Under the pieces are notes generated by a model. That model saw nothing but the letters and a program-made list of their open reading frames with translations. It did no database searches and was not told the DNA's origin. Shown here one piece after another: positions 33,207 through 39,684 of a DNA stretch of 39,684 nucleotides. The stretch's first letter is position 1. Each line of letters begins with the position of its first letter. A program made the position numbers and the translations under genes. This DNA comes from Muribacter muris (GTDB lineage Bacteria; Pseudomonadota; Gammaproteobacteria; Enterobacterales; Pasteurellaceae), in assembly GCF_001038205.1 (NCBI RefSeq), contig NZ_JWIZ01000045.1, positions 1 to 39,684 on the forward strand, in the 5' to 3' direction.

Positions 33207-35531
33207 TTACATCGAAGTTGTGAACGTCCGTGTAATCACGTCCTGTTGCTGCTCTTTGGTTAACGAGTTGAAACGTACCGCATAGCCGGAAACGCGGATA
33301 GTTAATTGCGGGTATTTTTCCGGATGTTCGACCGCATCGAGCAACATTTCACGATTTAATACGTTTACGTTGAGATGCTGACCGCCCTCAATGGTGGCTT
33401 CGTGGTGGAAATAACCGTCCATTAAGCCTGCGAGGTTACGTTTTTGTGCTTCGTAATCTTTACCTAACGCATTCGGCACAATAGAGAAGGTGTAAGAGAT
33501 ACCATCTTTCGCAAAGGCAAACGGCAGTTTCGCCACCGATGTTAAAGAGGCAACCGCACCTTTTTGATCACGGCCGTGCATTGGGTTTGCCCCCGGTCCG
33601 AATGGCGCTCCGCTACGGCGACCGTCCGGCGTATTACCGGTTTTCTTACCGTACACAACGTTCGAGGTAATGGTTAAAACCGATTGGGTCGGGGTTGCAT
33701 TGCGGTAAGTGTTTAGCTTCTGAATTTTCTTCATAAAGCGTTCTACTAAATCGCAAGCAATTTCATCAACACGGTTGTCATTGTTACCGAATTGCGGGTA
33801 CTCACCTTCAATTTCAAAGTCAATCGCCACGTTTTTCGCAATACCTGTTACTTCACCGGCTTTGTTTTTAATTTCAATATCGCCACGAATCGGTTTCACT
33901 TTCGCATATTTAATTGCCGATAAGGAGTCCGCCGCCACAGAAAGCCCTGCGATACCGCACGCCATTGTGCGATACACATCACGATCGTGCAACGCCATCA
34001 ATGCGGCTTCATAAGCATATTTATCGTGCATAAAGTGGATAATGTTCAACGCAGTAACGTATTGTTTCGCCAACCAATCCATAAAGCTATCGAGGCGAGT
34101 CATTATATCATCGTAATTGAGGTATTCATCGGTAATCGGAGCGGTTTTCGGCCCAACTTGATCGCCAGATTTCTCGTCCACCCCGCCATTGATTGCGTAT
34201 AACAAGGTTTTCGCCAAGTTTGCACGCGCGCCGAAGAACTGCATCATTTTACCGACGATCATCGGGCTAACACAGCAGGCAATCGCATAGTCGTCATTGT
34301 TGAAGTCCGGACGCATTAAGTCATCGTTTTCATACTGAACCGATGAGGTGTCGATAGACACTTTCGCCGCATAGCGTTTGAAGCCGTCCGGTAAACTTTC
34401 AGACCATAAAATGGTTAAGTTCGGCTCCGGTGATGGCCCCATTGTGTAAAGGGTGTGGAGAATACGGAAGCTGTTTTTGGTTACTAATGTACGACCGTCT
34501 AACCCCATACCCGCAAGAGTTTCCGTTGCCCACATTGGGTCGCCGGAGAACAGTTGATCGTACTCTGGGGTACGTAGGAAACGCACCATACGCAATTTCA
34601 TTACCAAATGGTCAATCAGCTCTTGTGCTTCCTGCTCGGTGATTTTACCCGCTTGTAAATCACGCTCAATGAAAATATCCAAGAAAGTCGATACACGCCC
34701 GAACGACATTGCCGCTCCGTTTTGAGATTTTACCGCAGCAAGATACGCGAAATAAGTCCACTGTACCGCTTCTTGCGCATTGGTCGCCGGATTGGAAATG
34801 TCAAAGCCGTAGGATGCCGCCATCTCTTTCATTTTGCCTAACGCACGGTGCTGCTCGGCAATTTCTTCACGCAGTTGGATAGTCGCTTGAATATCTACAC
34901 CGCTTTCTAATTTTTCCTGTAATGAATTGAATTGCTTGACTTTATCTTTCATCAAGAAATCCGCACCGTAAAGTGCCATACGGCGATAGTCGCCAATGAT
35001 ACGCCCGCGCCCGTAAGCGTCCGGCAAACCGGTAATCACACCGGATTTACGGCAACGCAAAATATCCGGCGTATAAACATCAAACACGCCTTGATTGTGG
35101 GTTTTGCGGTATTCGGTGAAGATTTTTTCCACCATCGGATTTAATTCACGGCGGTAAACTTTACACGAGCCTTTCACCATATTGATACCGCCAAACGGCA
35201 TAATCGCCCGTTTTAACGGTGCATCTGTTTGTAAACCAACGATTTTTTCTAAATCTTTATTGATATAGCCCGGTGCGTGTGAAGTGATGGTTGAAGGCGT
35301 TTCACAATCAATATCGTACGGTTCGTGGGTTTTGTTTTCCACTTTGATTTTTTCCATCACATCATTCCAAAGCGTTGTGGTTGCTTCGGTAACGTCCGCT
35401 AAGAAAGATTCATCACCTTCATAAGGGGTATAGTTTTTCTGGATAAAATCACGCACATTGACTTCAGTTTGCCATTCGCCCGGTGCGAAACCTTCCCACG
35501 CTTTTAATTGAGCTTCTGTTAATTGAGTCAT
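33207..35531 (-). CDS. pflB: Formate C-acetyltransferase (pyruvate formate-lyase)
   Basis: Glycyl-radical enzyme that splits pyruvate plus CoA into acetyl-CoA and formate under anaerobic conditions. The 774-residue protein has the active-site cysteine pair at 419-420 ([18 protein letters not shown]) and the glycyl-radical site at Gly749 ([15 protein letters not shown]). Other landmarks are [17 protein letters not shown] and [21 protein letters not shown]. It is slightly longer than the E. coli 760. It needs the activating enzyme PflA, which is not in this window. It follows focA by 82 bases, the classical focA-pflB order, with an inverted uptake-sequence pair between. An FNR-like box upstream of focA suggests anaerobic control. 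Confidence 0.99.
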   Translation of the reverse strand: MTQLTEAQLKAWEGFAPGEWQTEVNVRDFIQKNYTPYEGDESFLADVTEATTTLWNDVMEKIKVENKTHEPYDIDCETPSTITSHAPGYINKDLEKIVGLQTDAPLKRAIMPFGGINMVKGSCKVYRRELNPMVEKIFTEYRKTHNQGVFDVYTPDILRCRKSGVITGLPDAYGRGRIIGDYRRMALYGADFLMKDKVKQFNSLQEKLESGVDIQATIQLREEIAEQHRALGKMKEMAASYGFDISNPATNAQEAVQWTYFAYLAAVKSQNGAAMSFGRVSTFLDIFIERDLQAGKITEQEAQELIDHLVMKLRMVRFLRTPEYDQLFSGDPMWATETLAGMGLDGRTLVTKNSFRILHTLYTMGPSPEPNLTILWSESLPDGFKRYAAKVSIDTSSVQYENDDLMRPDFNNDDYAIACCVSPMIVGKMMQFFGARANLAKTLLYAINGGVDEKSGDQVGPKTAPITDEYLNYDDIMTRLDSFMDWLAKQYVTALNIIHFMHDKYAYEAALMALHDRDVYRTMACGIAGLSVAADSLSAIKYAKVKPIRGDIEIKNKAGEVTGIAKNVAIDFEIEGEYPQFGNNDNRVDEIACDLVERFMKKIQKLNTYRNATPTQSVLTITSNVVYGKKTGNTPDGRRSGAPFGPGANPMHGRDQKGAVASLTSVAKLPFAFAKDGISYTFSIVPNALGKDYEAQKRNLAGLMDGYFHHEATIEGGQHLNVNVLNREMLLDAVEHPEKYPQLTIRVSGYAVRFNSLTKEQQQDVITRTFTTSM

Positions 35532-35565
35532 TTTAAGTCCTCGTTAGTTAAGATAAATTGAGTAA

Positions 35566-35610
35566 CAAGCGGTCTGTTATTGCAAAAAATCGGCAAAAAA
35601 CGACCGCTTG
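35566..35610. repeat. Inverted uptake-sequence pair between focA and pflB
   Basis: CAAGCGGTC (35566-35574) and GACCGCTTG (35602-35610) form a 9-bp inverted repeat with a 27-base loop in the focA-pflB gap. No T-run follows on the minus strand, so full termination is unlikely. It may modulate the relative levels of focA and pflB, or simply carry uptake signals. Confidence 0.6.
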
Positions 35611-35613
35611 CCG

Positions 35614-36438
35614 TTAATGTTTTTTCAAGTGCAAAAACCACTGCACCAAACCGATAAATACTGCCCCACCGACAATATTGCCCAGCGTTGCTGGAATGAG
35701 GTTATTTAACACGAAATGCGAGAGCGTTAAATCGGCAAACTGCGCCGCATCCACACCGATTGCTGTCCAAAATTCAGCGCCGGCAAAAGCGTGAATCAGT
35801 ACGCCCATCGGGATCATAAACATATTTGCTACGCAGTGTTCAAAGCCCGATGCCACAAACATTGAAATCGGCAAAATCATAATAAAGGCTTTGTCCGTCA
35901 GGCTTTTCCCCGCATACGCCATCCACACGGCGATACAGACCATTAAATTACAAAAAATACCGAGATGAAATGTTTCCCACCAACTATGGTGAATTTTGTG
36001 CTGGGCGGTTTTCAAAATCGTTAAACCCCACTGCCCGTTCGCTGCCATTATTTCACCACTAAACCACACCAACCCGACAATAAACAGTGCCCCGATAAAA
36101 TTACCGCCGTAAACGACTAACCAATTTTTCAGCATTTGTGCTAAAGTAATTCGCTTACTGGCTTTAGCCACGGCGGTCATTGTCGAGGAAGTGAATAATT
36201 CCGCACCAAATACCACGCACATAATAATACCGAGCGAAAATACCACGCCACCAATCAACTTGGCTACGCCCCACGGCAACTCGCCTGCACCGACTTGCGT
36301 AGTGGCATAAAACACGAAAGCGATGGAAATATAAGCCCCTGCGGTAATCGCAGAAATAAAAGAATAAAATTGGTGTTTGGTGGCTTTATAAACTGCCGCA
36401 TCCTCGGCGATCTTTGCCATTTCAGCAGGAGAAAACAT
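35614..36438 (-). CDS. focA: Formate channel FocA
   Basis: Pentameric formate/nitrite-family channel of the inner membrane that exports or imports formate from mixed-acid fermentation. ATG at 36438 (MFSPAEMAKIAEDAAVYKAT) with AGGA before it is preferred over an in-frame start 22 codons upstream. The product is about 274 residues with six helices. Visible landmarks are GAGELPWGVAKLIGGVVFSL, the gating-loop region VFGAELFTSSTM, the central WETFHLGIFCNLMVCIAVWM and ASGFEHCVANMFMIPMG with the conserved His. It is first in the focA-pflB operon and divergent from yqaA. Confidence 0.97.
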   Translation of the reverse strand: MFSPAEMAKIAEDAAVYKATKHQFYSFISAITAGAYISIAFVFYATTQVGAGELPWGVAKLIGGVVFSLGIIMCVVFGAELFTSSTMTAVAKASKRITLAQMLKNWLVVYGGNFIGALFIVGLVWFSGEIMAANGQWGLTILKTAQHKIHHSWWETFHLGIFCNLMVCIAVWMAYAGKSLTDKAFIMILPISMFVASGFEHCVANMFMIPMGVLIHAFAGAEFWTAIGVDAAQFADLTLSHFVLNNLIPATLGNIVGGAVFIGLVQWFLHLKKH

Positions 36439-36552
36439 TGCGATCCTTAAATAGAAAGTTGAAAATTTGCAAAAATTTTTGAGAATTATAGACCTGTTAC
36501 CCACGCTATTAAATAATTTTTACCAATAAAATAAATAAAGTCGGAAATTTTA

Positions 36553-36566
36553 TTGACCTATATCAA
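36553..36566. promoter_or_regulatory. FNR-like binding box upstream of focA
   Basis: TTGACCTATATCAA differs by one base from the FNR consensus TTGAT-N4-ATCAA. It lies 115 bases upstream of the focA start and about 70 bases before divergent yqaA. focA-pflB is a classical FNR target, which makes oxygen-dependent control of this operon likely. Confidence 0.75.
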
Positions 36567-36633
36567 TATTTAACAAAATCAAATAGTTAAGTTTATTAAA
36601 TCCCTACACAAATTTAACAAGAAAATTACAAAA

Positions 36634-37125
36634 ATGAACGATTATCTCACCGCTTTCATCGGTTTTTTCACCAGCACGGAATATCAATGGCTTATTCTGT
36701 TCACCAGTGCTTTTTTGAGTGCGACCTTATTGCCGGGAAATTCAGAAATCGTCTTTACCACATTGGTGAGCCAAGCCCTGTGGAAAAACGGCGAAGATAT
36801 GCCACTGCAACTGTTGCTGCTACTCACCAGTGCTACCCTCGGCAACAGTTTAGGCAGCATAACCACCTATTTTCTGGCACGCCTTGTCCCCGAACCGCAA
36901 CTTCACAACCTCCGATCCGGTAAGGCAAGATGGGCATTGACAGTCAGCCAACGCTACGGTGTATGGGCGTTGCTCTTAAGCTGGCTGCCCGTGATCGGCG
37001 ATTTACTCTGCGGCATTGCCGGCTGGCTACGCTTTCATTTCGCAATGAGCGTGCTGTGTATTACCCTCGGCAAACTCGCCCGCTATCTCGTGATTTTATT
37101 CGGTGTGTATGTTTGGGTTGGTTAA
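36634..37125 (+). CDS. yqaA: YqaA-family inner membrane protein
   Basis: 163 residues, with the family block LFTSAFLSATLLPGNSEIVF (about 22-41), a glycine-rich TSATLGNSLGSITTYFLARL, and LLLSWLPVIGDLLCGIAGWL near 112-131. These match YqaA of E. coli (SSFLSATLLPGNSEVVL, LLLSWMPVVGDLLC) closely. It belongs to the DedA/VTT-like membrane proteins; the transported or flipped substrate is unknown. The ribosome site before the ATG at 36634 is weak. Divergent from focA with the FNR-like box between. A second, more distant family member lies at 9116-9700. Confidence 0.93.
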   Translation: MNDYLTAFIGFFTSTEYQWLILFTSAFLSATLLPGNSEIVFTTLVSQALWKNGEDMPLQLLLLLTSATLGNSLGSITTYFLARLVPEPQLHNLRSGKARWALTVSQRYGVWALLLSWLPVIGDLLCGIAGWLRFHFAMSVLCITLGKLARYLVILFGVYVWVG

Positions 37126-37158
37126 GGTTTGTTGAAAAAACACTCGAAAAACACATAT

Positions 37159-37184
37159 AAAAAAAGCGGATATTCTCCGCTTTT
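37159..37184. terminator. Bidirectional terminator between yqaA and hmp
   Basis: AAAAGCGGA (37162-37170) and TCCGCTTTT (37176-37184) pair perfectly around TATTC, with A-rich DNA before and T4 in the 3' arm. It lies between two convergent genes and can serve both. Confidence 0.85.
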
Positions 37185-37192
37185 CACTCTCG

Positions 37193-38395
37193 TTATTTTA
37201 GCTGTACCCCGCCGGTATTAAAGGCTTCAAGGTGGATTTGCTCGGAGGCAATACCTAAATCCAGCAATGCCTGATGCTGAAGCTGCATAAACGCCATTGG
37301 GCCGCATAGGTAATAATCCGCTGTTTTCGGCAACATTTCCGGCGGTACAGCGTGCAGATCCAAGCGCCCGATCAAATCGGCTTCACCAGCGTCTGCCGTT
37401 TCATAAGCCACAAAAGTATTCACATTGGGATACTGCGCTTTTACTTCGTCCAAATGCGACTTCATTGCGTGTACGTTCGCATTTCGGCAAGCGTGAATAA
37501 AGCTTACCGACTGCGGCACACCTGCATCAAGAATTTGATTCAGCATTGCGATCATCGGTGTTAGCCCCACACCACCACTGATGAAAACATTTTGTTTATC
37601 CGGATTGATAAGGAAGAAATTGCCTGTCGGGGCGGTAACTTCCACTTCATCGCCGATCTCTAAGCCGTGTAATACATTTGATACCCAACCGCCTGCCAAT
37701 TCGCCTTTTGGATCTTCCCGTTTCACTGAAATCCGTAAATGATCGGCTTTCGGACTGTCTGACAACGTATATTGGCGTGGCTGTTTTAAGCCTAATTCAT
37801 CAACAAATACCCGCACCGACACGTACTGTCCTGCTTTGTACTGTGGCAATTCGCCATCATCGCTGGGTGTGAGGTAAAACGAGGTAATCTCCGCGCTCTC
37901 TTTGACTTTTTTCGCAATCTTGAATTTACGCCAACCTAACCAACTACCTTGAGTTTGCGCGTGTTCATCGTAAATTGCCTTTTCCGTAGTAATGAGCAGA
38001 TCGGCAAGTTGCCCATAAGCTGCCGCCCACGCCTCAATGAGCGGATCGTCCATCGGAATATTTAATACTTCACTAATTGAATGTAACAGATTTTCGCCCA
38101 CAATCGCATAATCCGGTGCTTGAATTTCAAGGCTGACGTGCTTATGCGCCATCAGTTCTACCGCGGATGCCAGCACCATCGGATTTTCAATATTTTCCGC
38201 ATAGGCTAATACCGCACCGGCTAATGATCTCGCCTGCGCCCCACTGCGTTGGTGTCCAAGGTTAAAAACTTCTTTTAAATGGGGGTTATTTCCCAACATA
38301 CGTTTATAAAAATGGGAAGTGAGTGCTACCCCGCTTTCCCGCAGAACCGGAACGGTTGCTTTCACTAATTCAATCTGTTGTGCCGTTAATGCCAT
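37193..38395 (-). CDS. hmp: Flavohaemoprotein, nitric oxide dioxygenase
   Basis: Converts NO to nitrate with O2 and NAD(P)H. Start at 38395 (MALTAQQIELVKATVPVLRE) with AAAGGAGATC before it gives 400 residues; the 43 upstream in-frame residues are intergenic. The globin domain has Tyr30 in the distal pocket and proximal His86 (LMAHKHVSL). The FAD domain includes RQYTLSDSP, the NAD domain NVFISGGVGLTPMIAML and YLCGPMAFMQ. Its promoter (TTGCTT, 17-base spacer, TATTCT) overlaps an NsrR-like operator, and nsrR is the divergent neighbour, so NO-induced derepression is expected. Confidence 0.98.
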   Translation of the reverse strand: MALTAQQIELVKATVPVLRESGVALTSHFYKRMLGNNPHLKEVFNLGHQRSGAQARSLAGAVLAYAENIENPMVLASAVELMAHKHVSLEIQAPDYAIVGENLLHSISEVLNIPMDDPLIEAWAAAYGQLADLLITTEKAIYDEHAQTQGSWLGWRKFKIAKKVKESAEITSFYLTPSDDGELPQYKAGQYVSVRVFVDELGLKQPRQYTLSDSPKADHLRISVKREDPKGELAGGWVSNVLHGLEIGDEVEVTAPTGNFFLINPDKQNVFISGGVGLTPMIAMLNQILDAGVPQSVSFIHACRNANVHAMKSHLDEVKAQYPNVNTFVAYETADAGEADLIGRLDLHAVPPEMLPKTADYYLCGPMAFMQLQHQALLDLGIASEQIHLEAFNTGGVQLK

Positions 38396-38414
38396 TTTAG
38401 GATCTCCTTTACTT

Positions 38415-38437
38415 AAGATATATTTAGAATACATTTT
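38415..38437 (-). promoter_or_regulatory. NsrR-like operator overlapping the hmp -10
   Basis: On the plus strand AAGATATATTT (38415-38425), one base, then GAATACATTTT (38427-38437). Against the 11-1-11 NsrR motif (AAGATGYATTT-N-AAATRCATCTT) this gives 19 of 22 matches. On the minus strand the hmp -10 TATTCT (38426-38431) lies inside it and the -35 TTGCTT (38449-38454) is 17 bases away, so bound NsrR would block the promoter. Confidence 0.85.
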
Positions 38438-38518
38438 TAAAACCGTGCAAGCAAGGAATAACATTCGGAAAAGGCGAAAATTTACATTATAATTCGATGA
38501 GGACAACAGGAAAAAAGT

Positions 38519-38944
38519 ATGCAACTGACTAAATTTACCGACTACGGCTTGCGGATCTTATTATATCTCTCCCCCCAACGAGATGAGCTGTACACCATTG
38601 CTGAACTGGCAGACAATCTCCACGTTTCCCAAAACCATTTAGTCAAAATTGTGCATTTTATGGCAAAGCAACACTGGCTGATTACCACTAGAGGCAAAGG
38701 CGGCGGTATTCGCCTTGCCCCAGAGACGCTCAATTTGCCACTTGGCGAGATTGTCCGTACCCTACAAAATACGCCTCACATCATTAACTGCGATAATCCG
38801 GCGTGCGTATTACGTCCGCAATGTCGCCTAAAAGGCGTGCTGGAAGCAGCCCTTGAGCAATTCTACGCCTCGCTTAACCAGCATCGCTTTGCGGAATTTG
38901 CCCTCACATCTCACCACACTATCCCTATCAGGCTGGTTGAATAG
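38519..38944 (+). CDS. nsrR: NO-sensing repressor NsrR
   Basis: Rrf2-family repressor with a [Fe-S] cluster that loses DNA binding on reaction with NO. The 141-residue protein begins MQLTKFTDYGLRILLYLSP, the typical Rrf2 start, with the winged helix-turn-helix through residue 70 (HVSQNHLVKIVHFMAKQHWL, GKGGGIRLA). The three cluster cysteines are Cys91, Cys96 and Cys102 (INCDNPACVLRPQCRLKG), at the same numbers as in E. coli NsrR. Divergent from hmp with the operator in the intergenic region. Its 3' end overlaps the convergent cysteine hydrolase gene by 17 bases. Confidence 0.97.
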   Translation: MQLTKFTDYGLRILLYLSPQRDELYTIAELADNLHVSQNHLVKIVHFMAKQHWLITTRGKGGGIRLAPETLNLPLGEIVRTLQNTPHIINCDNPACVLRPQCRLKGVLEAALEQFYASLNQHRFAEFALTSHHTIPIRLVE

Positions 38945-39506
38945 CGGTAATTTCAGCCAATAGCGTGGTGGTCGAAACCACATTGGCATAAGCAAATTGG
39001 AGAGCTGCCATAAATGCAGCCTGCACCTGTTCAGCCGGTACGGTAATACCGTTAAAGGTTAAATCCAACGTTGCACAAGCATCAAAAGCCACATCACATT
39101 GATAGCCGAGATCTACCGCCGCCCGCACCGCTGCGTCAATGCACATATGGCTCATTGCCCCAATCACAATCAGGCGGCGAATCCCTTTTTCTTGTAAACG
39201 GGCGTGCAAATCCGTTTCACGAAAACTGTTGATCTGATGTTTGGTGATAACCACTTCGTCCGCCAACGGCTGCATTGAGGCGTGGATCTTCGCTCCCTCC
39301 GAATTAGGTTGGAAAAACAGTGCGTCCATCGTTTGTGCCTCGTGGCGAATATGGAAAACCGGCACACCTTGCGAACGGCATTTCGTTAGCAATTTTACAC
39401 CGTTCTCCGCCGCCTGCTCCGTACCGGACAGCGCCCATTTTGCGCCGGTAAAGCTACTAAAATAATCATTTTGAAAATCGACAATTAACAGGGCAGTTTG
39501 TTTCAT
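38928..39506 (-). CDS. Isochorismatase-family cysteine hydrolase
   Basis: 192 residues, cytoplasmic. The catalytic triad of the family is visible: Asp10 (LLIVDFQNDYF), Lys89 (VVITKHQINSF) and Cys122 (VIGAMSHMCIDAAVRAA). The motif order and HIRHEAQ block fit amidohydrolases of the nicotinamidase/isochorismatase class; the real substrate cannot be told and no pathway genes are adjacent. The last codons overlap the 3' end of convergent nsrR by 17 bases, so each gene uses the other's end. Upstream lie an uptake sequence and a copy of a dispersed 31-bp repeat. Confidence 0.92.
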   Translation of the reverse strand: MKQTALLIVDFQNDYFSSFTGAKWALSGTEQAAENGVKLLTKCRSQGVPVFHIRHEAQTMDALFFQPNSEGAKIHASMQPLADEVVITKHQINSFRETDLHARLQEKGIRRLIVIGAMSHMCIDAAVRAAVDLGYQCDVAFDACATLDLTFNGITVPAEQVQAAFMAALQFAYANVVSTTTLLAEITAIQPA

Positions 39507-39572
39507 TACTATTCCTTATGGTATTAAACAATCATCACAAGCGGTCGGATTTTGCGATATGTTTGCAAATTC

Positions 39573-39604
39573 TCGGTATTATGTCGCAAATACACAAAAA
39601 TAGA
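39573..39604. repeat. 31-bp dispersed repeat, copy 2
   Basis: TCGGTATTATGTCG then a near-identical extension ending CACAAAAAT, differing from 30647-30678 at three positions. It lies 67 bases upstream of the cysteine hydrolase start and is preceded by an uptake sequence (ACAAGCGGTC, 39538-39547). Both copies have the same orientation relative to the downstream minus-strand gene. Confidence 0.55.
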
Positions 39605-39622
39605 CATTTTAACAGAATGTAG

Positions 39623-39641
39623 GGACACACTGCGTGTGTCC
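39623..39641. repeat. Perfect 8-bp inverted repeat
   Basis: GGACACAC (39623-39630) and GTGTGTCC (39634-39641) form a strong hairpin with a 3-base loop, followed by TTTATAAAA. The window ends with another GGACAC, so a repeat family may continue past the edge. It might be a terminator for a gene beyond the window or part of the dispersed repeat. Confidence 0.5.
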
Positions 39642-39684
39642 TTTATAAAAATCAAATTATTTCAATAGGTTAAAATCCGGACAC

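Noticed and set aside
1-39684. CRISPR arrays, tRNA or rRNA genes
   Set aside because: No regularly spaced direct repeats and no tRNA- or rRNA-like sequence were noticed by eye; a tRNAscan or Rfam search would settle it.

Overview
The window looks like chromosomal DNA from a member of the Pasteurellaceae in the Actinobacillus/Mannheimia/Bibersteinia branch. The Apl-type DNA uptake core (ACAAGCGGT or its complement ACCGCTTGT, often followed by C) recurs throughout, often as inverted pairs in intergenic DNA. The gene content also fits: comNOPQ next to recC with a CRP-S site, surE-nlpD without rpoS, and a 263-residue TpiA with a cysteine-rich loop. The species cannot be fixed from the sequence alone.

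Layout. 1-1250: accessory DNA with two unknown small ORFs and two decayed insertion sequences (an IS1016/IS1595-type and an IS200-type transposase remnant) that abut each other. 1270-5456: chaperone locus on the minus strand, dnaK under a sigma-32-type promoter, then a terminator, two unrelated genes (a DUF6622-like membrane protein and a GyrI-like protein) and dnaJ. 5579-11403: tpiA (minus), then truD, a vapBC toxin-antitoxin pair, surE, a YqaA-family membrane protein, a short LysM lipoprotein and nlpD (plus). 11570-13909: tag, a phosphopantetheinyl transferase, a frameshifted psiE and nudF, closely packed. 13963-22460: minus-strand competence/recombination cluster comN-comO-comP-comQ-recC-ptrA, headed by a very clear CRP-S (Sxy-dependent) site. 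22462-25252: fabA, ycbZ (Lon-like) and divergent matP, the same neighbourhood as in E. coli. 25332-28207: yajQ, a DUF3298-type lipoprotein and deoB. 28221-30622: a tandem-duplicated glycosyltransferase gene read as one frame and broken by a 2-bp insertion. 30623-33206: accessory, AT-rich island with a possible coding remnant, an XRE regulator, a divergent DUF805 protein, two small unknown genes and a decayed RhuM-family gene. 33207-37125: anaerobic focA-pflB with an FNR-like box, and divergent yqaA. 37193-39506: NO-detoxifying hmp and its regulator nsrR, divergent, with an NsrR-like operator, then a cysteine hydrolase.

How genes work together. Most of the window is core metabolism, stress response and DNA handling. 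Three regulatory circuits can be read directly: heat shock (sigma-32 promoter to dnaK), competence (CRP-S to comNOPQ, possibly running into recC-ptrA) and nitrosative/anaerobic stress (NsrR to hmp; FNR to focA-pflB). Accessory insertions lie at 1-1250, 7600-8320 and 28200-33060. I see no CRISPR array, tRNA, rRNA or intact mobile element. No convincing new multi-gene system was found. The best candidates for something not described are the XRE/DUF805/small-protein island, the fused double glycosyltransferase, the psiE frameshift at a T-run, and a 31-bp repeat found twice upstream of unrelated genes.
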